From positions 434,001 to 498,000 of the forward strand of contig NZ_SMAO01000003.1 in the NCBI RefSeq assembly GCF_004342175.1: 64,000 bases of DNA. Direction: 5' to 3'. Positions 1-10,123 of this stretch are shown one piece after another. Below the pieces are notes generated by a model. That model was not told the origin of the DNA. It searched no databases and worked only from the letters and a program-made list of their open reading frames with translations. The position numbers and the translations under genes are program-made. Each line of letters starts with the position of its first letter. Position 1 is the first letter of the stretch. The stretch comes from Thiobaca trueperi. GTDB taxonomy: Bacteria; Pseudomonadota; Gammaproteobacteria; Chromatiales; Chromatiaceae.

Positions 1-1
1 C

Positions 2-2065
2 GACGCCCCGATCAAGTTCTGGGTGCTCAGGGTGCGCAATGACTCGAATCAGGCGCGCCGGCTCTCCGCGACCGGCTATGTGGAATGGGTGCTCGGCGAT
101 CTGCGCCCGAAGACCGCCCTGCATGTCATCACCGAGATCGATCCGACCAGCGGCGCGCTCTTCGCCCGTAACCCTTACAACACCGAGTTCGCCAATCGTC
201 TTGCCATCTTCGATCTGGACGATCCGGCGCGGACCTTCAGCGGCGACCGAACCGAATTCATCGGTCGCAACGGGACGCTCAGCCATCCGGCCGCGCTGAC
301 GCGCACACGTCTCTCCAACCGGGTCGGCGCCGCGCTGGATGCCTGCGGGGCGATGCAGACCCACTTCGACCTGGCAGCCGGTGAGACTCACGAGGTCGTC
401 TTCCGCCTGGGCGTGGCGGGACGGCGCGGCGCAGACGACGCCAGTACCCTGGTGCATCGCTATCGCGGGACCGCCGCCGCGCGGGCCGTGCTGGAGGATG
501 TCCGCCGCTACTGGACGCATACCCTGGGCGCCGTGCAGGTGGAGACGCCCGATCCGGCATTCGATGTCCTGGCCAATGGCTGGTTGGTCTATCAGACCCT
601 GGCCTGCCGGCTGTGGGCGCGCAGCGGCTATTACCAGTCGGGCGGCGCCTTCGGCTTCCGCGATCAGTTGCAGGACGCCATGGCCCTCATCCATACCGAG
701 CCCCAGCGTCTGCGCAAGCAGTTGCTGCTGTGCGCGGGGCGTCAGTTCCCGGAGGGCGATGTCCAGCACTGGTGGCATCCGCCATCCGGTCGCGGGGTGC
801 GGACCCGTTGCTCGGACGACTATCTCTGGCTGCCGCTCGCGACCTGCCGCTATGTCCAGGCCACCGGGGACACCGGCATCCTTGATGAAACGGCGTCTTT
901 CCTGGAAGGGCGTCTGGTGGGCGGTGAGGACGACGCCTATTACGATCTGCCCGGTCAGTCCGACGCAACGGCCACGCTCTATGAGCATGCCGTCCGTGCC
1001 ATCAATCATGGTCTGCGCTTCGGCGAGCATGGCCTGCCGCTGATGGGTTCGGGCGACTGGAACGACGGCATGAATCTGGTCGGCATCCATGGCCGGGGCG
1101 AAAGTCTCTGGCTGGGTTTTTTTCTCTACGAGGTGCTGACCCGCTTCGGCGATCTGGCACGCGGTCGCGATGACCCCGCCTTTGCCGGGCGGTGCGCGCG
1201 TGAGGCGATGCAGCTTCGCCAGAACCTCGATGCGCATGGCTGGGATGGCGGCTGGTATCGTCGCGCCTATTTCGATGACGGCACCCCGCTGGGCTCGGCG
1301 AGTCAGGATGACTGTCAGATCGACTCCATCGCGCAAAGCTGGTCGGTGCTCTCCGGGGCCGGCGATCCCGACCGCGCGCGTCAGGGCATGGCGGCGCTTG
1401 ACGCGCGCCTCGTCCGTCGCGATGCCGGTCTGATCCAACTGCTCGATCCGCCCTTCGACCGGTCGGCCCTGAACCCCGGCTACATCAAGGGATATGTCCC
1501 CGGCGTGCGGGAAAATGGCGGGCAATACACCCACGCCGCCATCTGGGCGGCGATGGCCTTCGCGCGTCTGGGCGATGCGGCGCGTGCCTGGGAACTCTTT
1601 GCCATGATCAACCCGATCAACCACGGAGATTCGCCCGAGGCCATCGCGACCTACAGGGTCGAGCCCTATGTGATCGCCGCCGATGTCTACGCCGTCCCGC
1701 CCCATGTCGGACGCGGCGGCTGGAGCTGGTACAGCGGCTCGGCGGGCTGGATGTACCGGCTGATGCTGGAATCGCTGCTCGGGGTGAGGCTGGAGGTCGA
1801 TACACTGCACCTCGCGCCCTGTCTGCCTGCCGATTGGGAGGGTTTCAGGCTGCGTTATCGCTATCGGGAAACGCTCTACCACATCGCCGTGACCCGGATC
1901 GTCGGCGGGGAAGGGGAGACACGAATCACGCTGGATGGTGTCGAGCAGGACGCGCCGGGGATTCCGCTGGTGGATGACCATCTGGAACACCGCGTCGAGG
2001 TCTGTCTGTCCGGACGGCTGATTGGTCTGCCTGAACCGCCCTGGGAATCCTGTCGAGCGCCTTAA
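2..2065 (+). CDS. NdvB-like cyclic beta-glucan synthase / GH94 glycoside phosphorylase, C-terminal part (5' truncated by window)
   Basis: The reading frame is open from base 2 with no upstream stop, so the true start lies outside the window; the first possible internal start (GTG at 23) is not the gene start. The visible ~688 residues match the C-terminal module of cyclic beta-1,2-glucan synthases (NdvB/ChvB) and related cellobiose-phosphorylase-like enzymes: a beta-sandwich region, then an (alpha/alpha)6 barrel. The motif GSGDWNDGMN, roughly 345 residues into the visible part, contains the Asp that acts as general acid in GH94. In NdvB this module sets glucan chain length before cyclisation of the periplasmic glucan. 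The N-terminal glycosyltransferase part cannot be seen, so a free-standing glycoside phosphorylase remains possible. Confidence 0.75.
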   Translation, partial: DAPIKFWVLRVRNDSNQARRLSATGYVEWVLGDLRPKTALHVITEIDPTSGALFARNPYNTEFANRLAIFDLDDPARTFSGDRTEFIGRNGTLSHPAALTRTRLSNRVGAALDACGAMQTHFDLAAGETHEVVFRLGVAGRRGADDASTLVHRYRGTAAARAVLEDVRRYWTHTLGAVQVETPDPAFDVLANGWLVYQTLACRLWARSGYYQSGGAFGFRDQLQDAMALIHTEPQRLRKQLLLCAGRQFPEGDVQHWWHPPSGRGVRTRCSDDYLWLPLATCRYVQATGDTGILDETASFLEGRLVGGEDDAYYDLPGQSDATATLYEHAVRAINHGLRFGEHGLPLMGSGDWNDGMNLVGIHGRGESLWLGFFLYEVLTRFGDLARGRDDPAFAGRCAREAMQLRQNLDAHGWDGGWYRRAYFDDGTPLGSASQDDCQIDSIAQSWSVLSGAGDPDRARQGMAALDARLVRRDAGLIQLLDPPFDRSALNPGYIKGYVPGVRENGGQYTHAAIWAAMAFARLGDAARAWELFAMINPINHGDSPEAIATYRVEPYVIAADVYAVPPHVGRGGWSWYSGSAGWMYRLMLESLLGVRLEVDTLHLAPCLPADWEGFRLRYRYRETLYHIAVTRIVGGEGETRITLDGVEQDAPGIPLVDDHLEHRVEVCLSGRLIGLPEPPWESCRAP

Positions 2066-2452
2066 GCCAGAGGAAGAAGCGGACAGTCGAATTTGGAAAC
2101 ATATCGCATGCGGCTGAGCTTTGTGGATACCAAAATCCAGACTGTTCGCTTCGCAGTGTGCTCAAAGGCGCGGAAGGCCGCAGCGACTTTGCCGTTCACC
2201 GCGTGAGGCGAGAGCCAGAGGGTCTTGTGCTGGGGGGAGTACGGAGCAAACCGGTCACAGAGGCTCCAGAGTGGAATGACTTAGATGTCCCAGGTGCGGT
2301 CCCTCGACGTAGTGGGTCCGAACGCCCAGTCTATGCCATATTGCCGCCATATAAGCCAAAGGCAGTTCTGCGGAAAACCACTTCCAAAGCAGACACTCGG
2401 AGTTGAGTAAACTGTCCCCCGGAACTGACTTGAGCAGGAACCCAGAGTAAGC
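2066..2452. other. 387-bp gap with no recognisable gene
   Basis: This gap separates the glucan synthase from the STAND gene. Short frames occur (for example 2158-2406 on plus), but none resembles a known protein or has a convincing ribosome binding site. I see no hairpin with a T-tract and no mobile-element end. It is the left flank of a probable acquired gene. Confidence 0.5.
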
Positions 2453-5400
2453 ATGGCCCTTCTTAGAACTGACATTGAACGAGCACTTGATGAACTCGCT
2501 TCTCAGGAGGAAGGGATGCGCTTCCAGGGGCTGGCGGTGGTGCTTGCCAAGAAGCGCTGGCCCGAACTCATCGCTCGACAGCGCAAGAAGGATCTTGGGC
2601 TCGACGCATATGCGCCCGCGAGTCTAGCGCCCGACGGAATCGGCAAAGGACTCGCCGTCTCGATAACGCCAACACTGAATAAGATCTCTACCGATGCTGA
2701 AACCGCCACAGAGAATTTTGCTGACCTGAAAATGCTCCTTTTCGCGACGTCCGCCAAAGTCGGCAACGCTGATCGCAAGCGGTGGGAAGCGGCAATCAAA
2801 AACAAGTACGGCGTCGAGCTATTTATCCTCGAGCGTGAAGAAATCATCACGCTAATGATGATGCCCGAGAACGCCTTGCTGTGTGTGAGTTTCCTCCATC
2901 TTGAACTCCATATAGAACCGCAAATTGCGGACCTCATTGAGCGGACAAGACGTGCTGCCAGGGTAGTCACGAGAACCTGGGCTAGCAAGACTAAAGGTCA
3001 TCCTCTGGTCGAACTCACGGCGGTACGGATTGAATCGAATGGGGAGGAGTCCGCTGAGCTGCAATCGCTCGAGCAGATCGATGGTGTGCTGTCGGAGAGC
3101 GGACGCATCGTCCTTGAAGGGCCGGCGGGTCGCGGAAAAACCACGACGCTGATACAGCTCGCACAACGCTCGCATACTATAGGCACAGCGTTCATCGTTG
3201 AGCTTCCAATGTGGACGGCGTCCGGACGGGGTATTCTGGAATTCATTGCTGGTATGCCAGCGTTTCAAGCCGAGAATCTAACGGCAGCCGATCTCGCGCG
3301 TGTGCAACAGGAGGAGCCATTCCACTTTTTGCTGAACGGCTGGAACGAGATTGCTGATTCAAACTCCGCCCAAGCGGGTCAAGCACTTCGCGAACTTGAG
3401 CGGGCGTTTCCGAGCGCCGGCATCATCGTTGCAACCCGTGCTTACCATTTGATGCCGCCGTTGCCTGGTGCCCAGCGGTTGCAGTTGCGGCGTTTGCTCC
3501 GCGAGCAGAGAACAGCTTATCTGAACGCTCGCCTTGGCACGGCAGCCGCAGCGCTTCTTGCCCGCATCGATGCCGACAGGTCGCTCGACGAATTGACCTG
3601 CACGCCGTTCATTTTGTCCGAAGTCACTTCGTTGTTTGAAGCTGGCGCCGAAATACCTTCGACGAAGTTCGGGATCCTCACCAAAGTTCTGAATTTGCAG
3701 GAAGAACGGGGCGAACACCGAAACGCACTGCAAGCGGCTCCGATCTTCGGTCTTCAAACATACTACTTGAAGGCCATGGCAGCAGAGATGACCCGGTCGG
3801 GTGGTGTGTCACTCTATGAGCCGAATGCGCGAGCTATCTGTGCGGCCGTTACACGAGATCTTGTGGATCTTGGCCAAATCGAGTCGGTCGGTGCTCCGAC
3901 ACTCCTCGCTACGCTCACAGCGCATCACGTGCTCGAACGAGTGGACTACCCCCGAGCGGCATTCCAGTTCGAGCATCAGCAATTGCAAGAATTCTACGCA
4001 GCGCTCCATGTTCTCCCGCAGCTCCTCGATCTCTGCGAGGATGACCGCGAAGGGATGGACCGCTTCACCGCCGACTATGTGAACGCGCCGGTTTGGGAGG
4101 AACCGCTGCGCATGATTGCTGAGGCGCTTGCCGATCAGACTGGCGACGGTGACACCAAGAAGCATCACATCCGTGCAGGGAAAAGCCTTGTCGAAATGGC
4201 GCTCGCCGTAGACCTGGTATTTGCGGGTGAGCTTGCCCACCTTTGCGGCCCTGACATTTGGAACGAAGTGCGTACAGGGGGCGGCGAGCGCTTTCGTGCG
4301 GCCTACGAATTTCGCGATGAGCACTTTCGTGAGTACGCACTAGCCGCCATGCTCGCCACCGGATCGGACGACTTCAGCGACATCATCGTGCCGTTAGTGT
4401 CCGGCCCAAACCAGCAAGTGCGGCTAACGACATATCGGCTCTGGTCGCAGTTTCACGTATCTTCACTAGGACCGAACTGGCGTGATCTAGCGCGGAATTG
4501 GGATGATGATGCGCGAGTGGATTTTGTGTCCGAAGTACTGCATGAGAGGGTTGATGAGGAGGTAGCAGCGTTTGCGGCAGAGGACAGCAATCCTGCTGTG
4601 AAGGAAGCAGCGGCCTCCGGCCTCCTCTGGATGGGGTCCCACGATGCGCTGATCGACGTTCTCAGCTCGATGGATGCCGAAATGGCCGAAGATGTGCTGC
4701 GCAGAAACGTAGATCTGCTGCCAGCGGCGCTGCGACCGCAGTCCATTGCCGCGATGCGTAGGTTCATCGATGACAGCACAGATCTTCGCGCGCGCTTGGC
4801 GACCACGCTCGCTTTGATCGAAATCGGTGAGGAGGGCCTTGACGAGGCCGTGAAGGATTCTTTGGCTGCGTTGACAAGCTGCGAGTTTCGCGACCTAGGC
4901 TCGCACTACACTGAACCGGCGTTAGCCTATCTGCGTGATAGAGATCCGGCCTGGTTGAGACAGTGGGTGGCTAGCAGGGTCGAAACCTACCTGGAGAAAA
5001 TCGACACTACCGATCCCGATAGTGCATGCGCGGAGCGCATGCTGAAGGAGATGCCCGACCTCGATGCTGACTCCGCGGCCCACGTGTTCGTCAAGCTGCG
5101 TGAGATGTGTCGCAGGGTAGACGGCGAGTCTGGTCGGCCACGACTGTTGGGCAATGAAACGACGAGAAAGCTGGAGAGCTTATATCGGGGTCTTCCCGGC
5201 GACGTCGCCGCAACCGGCATCCTCCGCTCCGTCAAGGGCCGTGATTCACTCGACCTTCAAATTGCGACGGAACTTATCAGCAGGGTCGCGAGGGCGAACG
5301 ATGAAGCGTTTCGCATCGTCGACGATGACCTGAGAGCTAGCCTTCGTGCGTACCTGAAGAGCAGTGTCGAAGTCGTGCTCGGCCAGGACGACTTTGACGG

Positions 5401-6898
5401 TAATGAGAAGGCGAACATGGCCTCGTCGCTTGCACAGGTTGGGTATCCCGATGACATGGCGGATCTTGTGAAGCTTATCCGCGCCGATATCGAGAGGATG
5501 CGCCGAGGTCGGTCCGCGCGCGCGGCGGGAGACCCGGGGCCTGTCGGCAACGGAGGCTGTATGAGCTACGCCGGCTGGCATGTGGGCTCCCTCATGCAGC
5601 TCGATCCAGAAGGCGCCGTGGATGTGCTCGTTGATTTTCTATCCGAGCCCGAGTACGTCAGGGACATTGCGGCCGCTATGGCAATCGATTTCCTGCCGAA
5701 ACCAGAGGGCGCCTTCAGCCAGACAGGTTTCTACGACTTGATCTGGGCGGCACGCGACGGCCACAGGAAGCCTCCTTGTTCCGATTCGCGGCGCACCCGT
5801 TTCGCAGAAGCTCTAAATGCCGAGATAGCTCGTCTAAAAGAGCAGGATCAGGACGGAAAACCCGCTTCAGGGCTCAGAGAATTTGCAAAAGCGCTTGCTG
5901 CAATTGACGGCCACGGTTCCGCACAAGTTGTCCTTGAACTTATCGAGATACCTGGCGAAGGGGACGAATACGTCCGCTTTGAAACCGCGAAGCTTCTGCT
6001 GATGGCGGGCGTCGTGTTGCCCGCAACGACAGCCTTCGCTCTGGTCGATTCCATCTTGGAGCGATCGAAACAGTGGTTGGACGATTCGGATAAGTCCCTG
6101 GCGCTCCGCATTCTGGCGCTCTTTCCGTTCTTCGACGAACCTGAGGTCGGTATCGCAAGGCTGCGAGATATGCTTGGTGAATGGCAGCTAGATGTCGCAG
6201 CACTGCGAACGGTTGTTCCCGCTCTATCCAAGAGTCACTCAGAGGCCGCCTTCCAACTTCTTCTTGAACTCGCATCTGATCCTGAGAGTTTTGAGAAATG
6301 TCCGGATGAGTTTCTCAATTCCCTTGCTGTCATTGATACGCCCCGTGCGCGTGAACTGCTCGTAGGCTTTGTCGACCCGGATATCTCTGGACTTGCATTG
6401 TCTGAGGAGTCTCATGTCCGAGGCCATCTCGCGCTGGCCCCACGGCTCGTGGAACTCTCGAGGCGCTGTCCAGAGGTCGCCGCGCGGCTACGCCAACTCT
6501 GCGAAGTGGACTTGCCGGATTCCAATCGACTCGTCCTCGCCGAAGTCATGAAGTTACTCGGAACGCCCGAATCCATCGCTGCGAGCATAAGTCTGGCCGA
6601 CGACGCCAAACGCCCACCAGTTCCGCGAGCTCTCTGGGAGCAACTCGAGAACACATTCGTCGAGCGAAGGCCTGACGGCAAATTCACCAGCGCGTTCACG
6701 CAACACGCACGCGCGGCGAACGAACTGCGTGGCAGACTGTTTGTAATGACGGCCAAGGACGAGAAGCGGCGTAAGTCAGCCACGATGATGCTTGGCCAAA
6801 TCGAGCGATGGCGCCTCGAATACGGGAGGCCTGCGGACGAACCGCGGCATCCAGACTTCGCTTCTCGGCACGATTGGCCACCGAGGCCGCTTTGCTAA
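2453..6898 (+). CDS. NACHT/STAND NTPase with N-terminal restriction-nuclease-like domain and C-terminal HEAT-like repeats (candidate antiphage protein)
   Basis: This 1481-residue protein has three parts. Residues ~1-160 look like a PD-(D/E)XK restriction-type fold: E19/E20, then KKDLGLDAYA (D47, D51), but the strand that normally carries the (E/Q)xK motif reads LAVSITPT. Residues ~215-560 form a NACHT-type P-loop ATPase with Walker A GPAGRGKTT (~223-231), a Walker B-like strand FLLNGWNEI (~292-300) and a sensor-like IIVATRAYH. Residues ~560-1440 are helical and rich in acidic and leucine residues, like HEAT or PBS-lyase repeats. Effector-STAND-repeat is the known layout of bacterial Avs/bNACHT defence proteins, where the repeats sense a phage protein; the role here is inference. 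It stands alone, flanked by gene-free stretches, with codon use visibly less GC-rich than the neighbours, suggesting horizontal acquisition. ATG 2453 is the first in-frame start; its ribosome binding site is weak. Confidence 0.7.
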   Translation: MALLRTDIERALDELASQEEGMRFQGLAVVLAKKRWPELIARQRKKDLGLDAYAPASLAPDGIGKGLAVSITPTLNKISTDAETATENFADLKMLLFATSAKVGNADRKRWEAAIKNKYGVELFILEREEIITLMMMPENALLCVSFLHLELHIEPQIADLIERTRRAARVVTRTWASKTKGHPLVELTAVRIESNGEESAELQSLEQIDGVLSESGRIVLEGPAGRGKTTTLIQLAQRSHTIGTAFIVELPMWTASGRGILEFIAGMPAFQAENLTAADLARVQQEEPFHFLLNGWNEIADSNSAQAGQALRELERAFPSAGIIVATRAYHLMPPLPGAQRLQLRRLLREQRTAYLNARLGTAAAALLARIDADRSLDELTCTPFILSEVTSLFEAGAEIPSTKFGILTKVLNLQEERGEHRNALQAAPIFGLQTYYLKAMAAEMTRSGGVSLYEPNARAICAAVTRDLVDLGQIESVGAPTLLATLTAHHVLERVDYPRAAFQFEHQQLQEFYAALHVLPQLLDLCEDDREGMDRFTADYVNAPVWEEPLRMIAEALADQTGDGDTKKHHIRAGKSLVEMALAVDLVFAGELAHLCGPDIWNEVRTGGGERFRAAYEFRDEHFREYALAAMLATGSDDFSDIIVPLVSGPNQQVRLTTYRLWSQFHVSSLGPNWRDLARNWDDDARVDFVSEVLHERVDEEVAAFAAEDSNPAVKEAAASGLLWMGSHDALIDVLSSMDAEMAEDVLRRNVDLLPAALRPQSIAAMRRFIDDSTDLRARLATTLALIEIGEEGLDEAVKDSLAALTSCEFRDLGSHYTEPALAYLRDRDPAWLRQWVASRVETYLEKIDTTDPDSACAERMLKEMPDLDADSAAHVFVKLREMCRRVDGESGRPRLLGNETTRKLESLYRGLPGDVAATGILRSVKGRDSLDLQIATELISRVARANDEAFRIVDDDLRASLRAYLKSSVEVVLGQDDFDGNEKANMASSLAQVGYPDDMADLVKLIRADIERMRRGRSARAAGDPGPVGNGGCMSYAGWHVGSLMQLDPEGAVDVLVDFLSEPEYVRDIAAAMAIDFLPKPEGAFSQTGFYDLIWAARDGHRKPPCSDSRRTRFAEALNAEIARLKEQDQDGKPASGLREFAKALAAIDGHGSAQVVLELIEIPGEGDEYVRFETAKLLLMAGVVLPATTAFALVDSILERSKQWLDDSDKSLALRILALFPFFDEPEVGIARLRDMLGEWQLDVAALRTVVPALSKSHSEAAFQLLLELASDPESFEKCPDEFLNSLAVIDTPRARELLVGFVDPDISGLALSEESHVRGHLALAPRLVELSRRCPEVAARLRQLCEVDLPDSNRLVLAEVMKLLGTPESIAASISLADDAKRPPVPRALWEQLENTFVERRPDGKFTSAFTQHARAANELRGRLFVMTAKDEKRRKSATMMLGQIERWRLEYGRPADEPRHPDFASRHDWPPRPLC

Positions 6899-7409
6899 CT
6901 AACGGGGGAAACGGGCTAGGCTCGGATACACTGGATCTTCGGGGCAAGGCTTGAAAGCGGGTCACCTTTTTCGGTGAGTCGCGTTCGTGCGTCTCTGACG
7001 GAAGCCGGCACCTTCGGGCGATCTTGTCTCCCCAGTCCGCTCCTCGTGTTTGCCACTTGTCCGGTTAAGTGTCCGTTCCGCGACAAGTTCCGGCCAGTCC
7101 ATTCGGGACCCTTGGGTGACCGGAATCCGCGTTCAAGCGACGCCGAAGCGGTGTAGCTAACCGACAGATCTTGGCCAATTGGGGGTTGTAGGGAAACTCA
7201 AGCGAATGAGCATCGCGGGACCGCTCCGTGGACCAGAGACGGTGGAACCCTCCGGCAAGATCGGTGCGGATGATTCCGAGAAATTCCTCTGAAATACAGT
7301 GCGCGACAACACTCGGCGCTCAATCAAGCCCGAGCCTTTGCCGCTGGGTTCTGGCCAGGCGACAAGGGCGACACCAGCCGGCATTTTCAACCTCCGCGCA
7401 GGATGCCTC
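6899..7409. other. 511-bp gap with no recognisable gene
   Basis: This is the right flank of the STAND gene. The frame of the next gene extends upstream to a GTG at 7299, but the extra 37 residues do not look like part of an ABC1 protein. A 60-codon plus-strand frame (6974-7156) has no recognisable content. No attachment site, direct repeat or tRNA was seen here. Confidence 0.5.
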
Positions 7410-8735
7410 ATGACACAAGCTTCTCTCACCGGCGGTCGCGCCGTCCCCAGCTCGCGCCTCAACCGTCTCTGGCATCTCGGGCGGGCGACAACCGACCTCG
7501 CGGCTGGCATCGGCGTGCGGGGTTTGATCGATCTCGCGCGGGGGAGCGATGGCGCATCGAACCCTACCCAACTGAGTCCGGCGGCCCTTCAGCGTTTCAC
7601 GAGTCGCCTTGCACACATGCGCGGCGCGGTGATGAAGATGGGGCAGCTCATGTCCATGGACGGGTCGGACGTCCTGACGCCCGAAGCCGCCGCCATTCTG
7701 GGCACGCTGTGCAATCGCGCCGAGCCCATGCCGCTGAGCCAGCTCGCGCCACTGCTTGAGGCCGAGTACGGCAAAGACTGGAATCGACGCTTCCGGCGCT
7801 TCGGCTTCACACCGGTCGCGGCCGCCTCCATTGGCCAGGTGCATCGCGCGCAAACCACGGATGGCCGCGATCTGGCCCTGAAGATTCAGTTCCCCGGCGT
7901 GCGCGAGAGCATCGATAGCGACATGGACAATCTCGCCTTCATCAGCCGCGCCATCGGCATGATGCCGAAGGGGATGGACCTTCAGCCGATGCTCGCGGAG
8001 GCCCGCCGCCAGTTGCACCAGGAAGCCGACTACGGGGCCGAGGCCAACGCGCTGGAAACCTATCGCGGGCTGGTCGGCGACGGCACCGATTTCTTCGTCC
8101 CCGCTATGCATCGCGACTTCAGTACCGGGCGTATTCTGGCGATGGATTTCGTCGAGGGCATCGCCATCGATCGACTGGCCGCGCCCGAATTCACCCGGCA
8201 CGACCGCGATCGCGCCGCCAACCTCGTCATGGAGATCGTCCTGCTTGAGCTGTTCAAGTTCAGCCTCGTGCAGACCGATCCGAACTTCGGCAATTTCCTC
8301 TATCAAGTCGACAGCGGCCGCGTCGTGCTGCTGGATTTCGGCTCCACCCACCCGGTTCCGCCCGCCATCGTCTCCGGCTATCGCGATCTGATCCGGGCCG
8401 CGATGGTGGAAGATCGCGCGGCCATGTACCGCAGTGCCATCGCGCTTGGCTTCGCCCGCGAGGACACGCCGCCCGAGCAGACCGAGGCCATGCTGGATCT
8501 CATGCGCCTGTCGAGCGAGATGATGCGACACCAGGGGCCCTATGATTTCGGTGCATCCGATCTCTTCAAGCGCATCTACGAGCGCGGTCGGCAACTGCAC
8601 GAGGAAGGCGCCTTCAGCCAGTTGCCCGATCCGTCCAGCATGTTTCTGTACCGCAAGTTCCTGGGCGCCTTCATGCTCTGCCGCCGACTGCGCGCGCGCG
8701 TGGATCTGCCGCGTCTGCTCGAACCCTATCTGTAG
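7410..8735 (+). CDS. ABC1/AarF/UbiB-family atypical protein-kinase-like protein
   Basis: The 441-residue product carries the family hallmarks in order: KMGQLMSM (the KxGQ motif), the Ala-rich loop AAASIGQVHRA, the conserved lysine in DLALKIQFPGV, the catalytic-loop equivalent QTDPNFGNFL, and the metal-binding VLLDFGSTHP. UbiB/COQ8 members are atypical kinases or ATPases linked to ubiquinone biosynthesis. The C-terminal membrane anchors of classical UbiB are not evident and the length fits the shorter AarF-like bacterial branch, so I do not use the name ubiB. ATG 7410 is preferred over the in-frame GTG at 7299 because homology begins soon after it. No ubiquinone gene is adjacent; the nearest possible link is the chorismate-lyase-like gene at 32713-33312. 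Confidence 0.85.
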   Translation: MTQASLTGGRAVPSSRLNRLWHLGRATTDLAAGIGVRGLIDLARGSDGASNPTQLSPAALQRFTSRLAHMRGAVMKMGQLMSMDGSDVLTPEAAAILGTLCNRAEPMPLSQLAPLLEAEYGKDWNRRFRRFGFTPVAAASIGQVHRAQTTDGRDLALKIQFPGVRESIDSDMDNLAFISRAIGMMPKGMDLQPMLAEARRQLHQEADYGAEANALETYRGLVGDGTDFFVPAMHRDFSTGRILAMDFVEGIAIDRLAAPEFTRHDRDRAANLVMEIVLLELFKFSLVQTDPNFGNFLYQVDSGRVVLLDFGSTHPVPPAIVSGYRDLIRAAMVEDRAAMYRSAIALGFAREDTPPEQTEAMLDLMRLSSEMMRHQGPYDFGASDLFKRIYERGRQLHEEGAFSQLPDPSSMFLYRKFLGAFMLCRRLRARVDLPRLLEPYL

Positions 8736-9049
8736 GCCGATCGACGGGGCCGCTGTTCGGCTGGCCAGACGTCCGCCAAATGGTGGATGTCTGCTCATCG
8801 TCGGGACTCCGGGGAAATCGTGCGATCAGTGTTGGACCGTACCGCGAACGGCAGGATCCGCTCTGTGTGGCAGCGTACAGACCCATTCCTCTCGGCAAGC
8901 GTAGCTTGACTCGAACTGCTTCAAACCGCTTCGGAGCGAAAAGCCGCGCTTCAGTGGGAGTCATCCCTAGGCCCAACTAACTGACACTGGCGAGATTCGA
9001 GTTAGATGCTCCATCACGACAATCAGGTTTCAGTGACGGAGTATCCATC
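8736..9049. other. 314-bp gap, upstream region of the HlyD-RbbA-YhhJ operon
   Basis: No gene is recognisable here. The 3' end holds a GGAG ribosome binding site about 9 bases before the ATG at 9050. The promoter of the export operon probably lies in this stretch, but I cannot pick -35 and -10 boxes with confidence. Confidence 0.4.
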
Positions 9050-10123
9050 ATGACTCCACCAAGCAAGAAAAGAATCGCGTTCGTCGCTATCGCCATCGCC
9101 GTCTCAGTGATCGGCTGGCTGGCCTGGACCGCCATGAAACCTTCGGGGCCAGGTGCCGGCTTCGTCAGCGGCAACGGACGCATCGAGGCCACCGAGATCG
9201 ATGTCGCCACCAAGCTCGCTGGCAGGGTGCAGGATATTCTGGTCAGCGAAGGCGATTTCGTGCAGGCCGGACAGCCGCTGGCGCGGATGCAGGTCGATGT
9301 CCTGGACGCGCAGCGCGACGAGGCGCTGGCCAAATCCCGTCAGGCCGTTACCGCCGTCGCCAGCGCCAAGGCCCAGGTCGCCGTGCGCCAGAGCGACACC
9401 GCCGCCGCGCAGGCCCTGGTGGGCCAGCGCGAAAGCGAGCTGGATGCCGCGCAGCGGCGCTACGCACGCTCCGAGACCCTGTCCGAAAAGGGCATGACGA
9501 CCCGCCAGATCCTCGACGATGACCGCGCCCGCGTGCATGGCGCGGAGGCGACGCTGGCCGGTGCCGAGGCCCAGGTGATCGCGAGTCAGGCGGCGATCAC
9601 GGCGGCGCGCGCCGCGGTCGTTGGTGCCAACTCGGGGGTCGAGGCGAGCGAGGCGACGGTCGCCCGCGTCGAGGCCGACATCCAGGACAGCCTGCTCAAA
9701 TCCCCGCGCGCCGGGCGCGTGCAATATCGCATCGCCCAGCCCGGCGAGGTGCTGGGCGCCGGTGGCAAGGTGCTCAACCTGGTCGATCTGAGTGATGTCT
9801 ACATGACCTTCTTCCTGCCTGAGACGGTGGCCGGTCGGGTGGCGTTGGGCAGCGAGGTGCATCTTGTGCTCGATGCAGCGCCGCAGTATGTGATTCCGGC
9901 GCGGGTGTCCTATGTCGCCAGTACCGCGCAGTTCACCCCCAAGACGGTCGAGACCGCCAGCGAGCGCCAGAAGCTGATGTTCCGCGTCAAGGCGCGGATC
10001 GATCCGGAACTGCTGCAACAGCACCGCAAGCTGGTCAAGACCGGTCTGCCCGGAATGGCCTGGCTCAAGCTCGATGCGGGCGCCGCCTGGCCGGCCAACC
10101 TGGTCATCAAGGTGCCGGATTGA
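9050..10123 (+). CDS. HlyD-family periplasmic adaptor of an ABC exporter (YhiI-like)
   Basis: This 357-residue protein has one N-terminal membrane segment (about residues 6-26), a lipoyl-like half-domain ([19 protein letters not shown]), a long Ala/Gln-rich helical hairpin (~85-215), the second lipoyl half ([18 protein letters not shown]) and a beta-barrel domain. That is the layout of membrane-fusion proteins that connect an inner-membrane exporter to an outer-membrane channel. Its stop overlaps the start of the next gene, and the order adaptor - fused ATPase/permease - permease matches yhiI-rbbA-yhhJ of E. coli. No outer-membrane channel gene is adjacent, so a TolC-type protein elsewhere is presumably used. 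The substrate is unknown. Confidence 0.88.
   Translation: MTPPSKKRIAFVAIAIAVSVIGWLAWTAMKPSGPGAGFVSGNGRIEATEIDVATKLAGRVQDILVSEGDFVQAGQPLARMQVDVLDAQRDEALAKSRQAVTAVASAKAQVAVRQSDTAAAQALVGQRESELDAAQRRYARSETLSEKGMTTRQILDDDRARVHGAEATLAGAEAQVIASQAAITAARAAVVGANSGVEASEATVARVEADIQDSLLKSPRAGRVQYRIAQPGEVLGAGGKVLNLVDLSDVYMTFFLPETVAGRVALGSEVHLVLDAAPQYVIPARVSYVASTAQFTPKTVETASERQKLMFRVKARIDPELLQQHRKLVKTGLPGMAWLKLDAGAAWPANLVIKVPD

Noticed and set aside
2158-2406. 82-codon plus-strand frame upstream of the STAND gene
   Set aside because: GTG start without a ribosome site, no recognisable motifs and composition unlike a protein; could not be called a gene.
7299-7409. Longer start (GTG 7299) for the AarF-like gene
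   Set aside because: The extra residues have no family resemblance and the ATG at 7410 is well placed relative to the conserved region.
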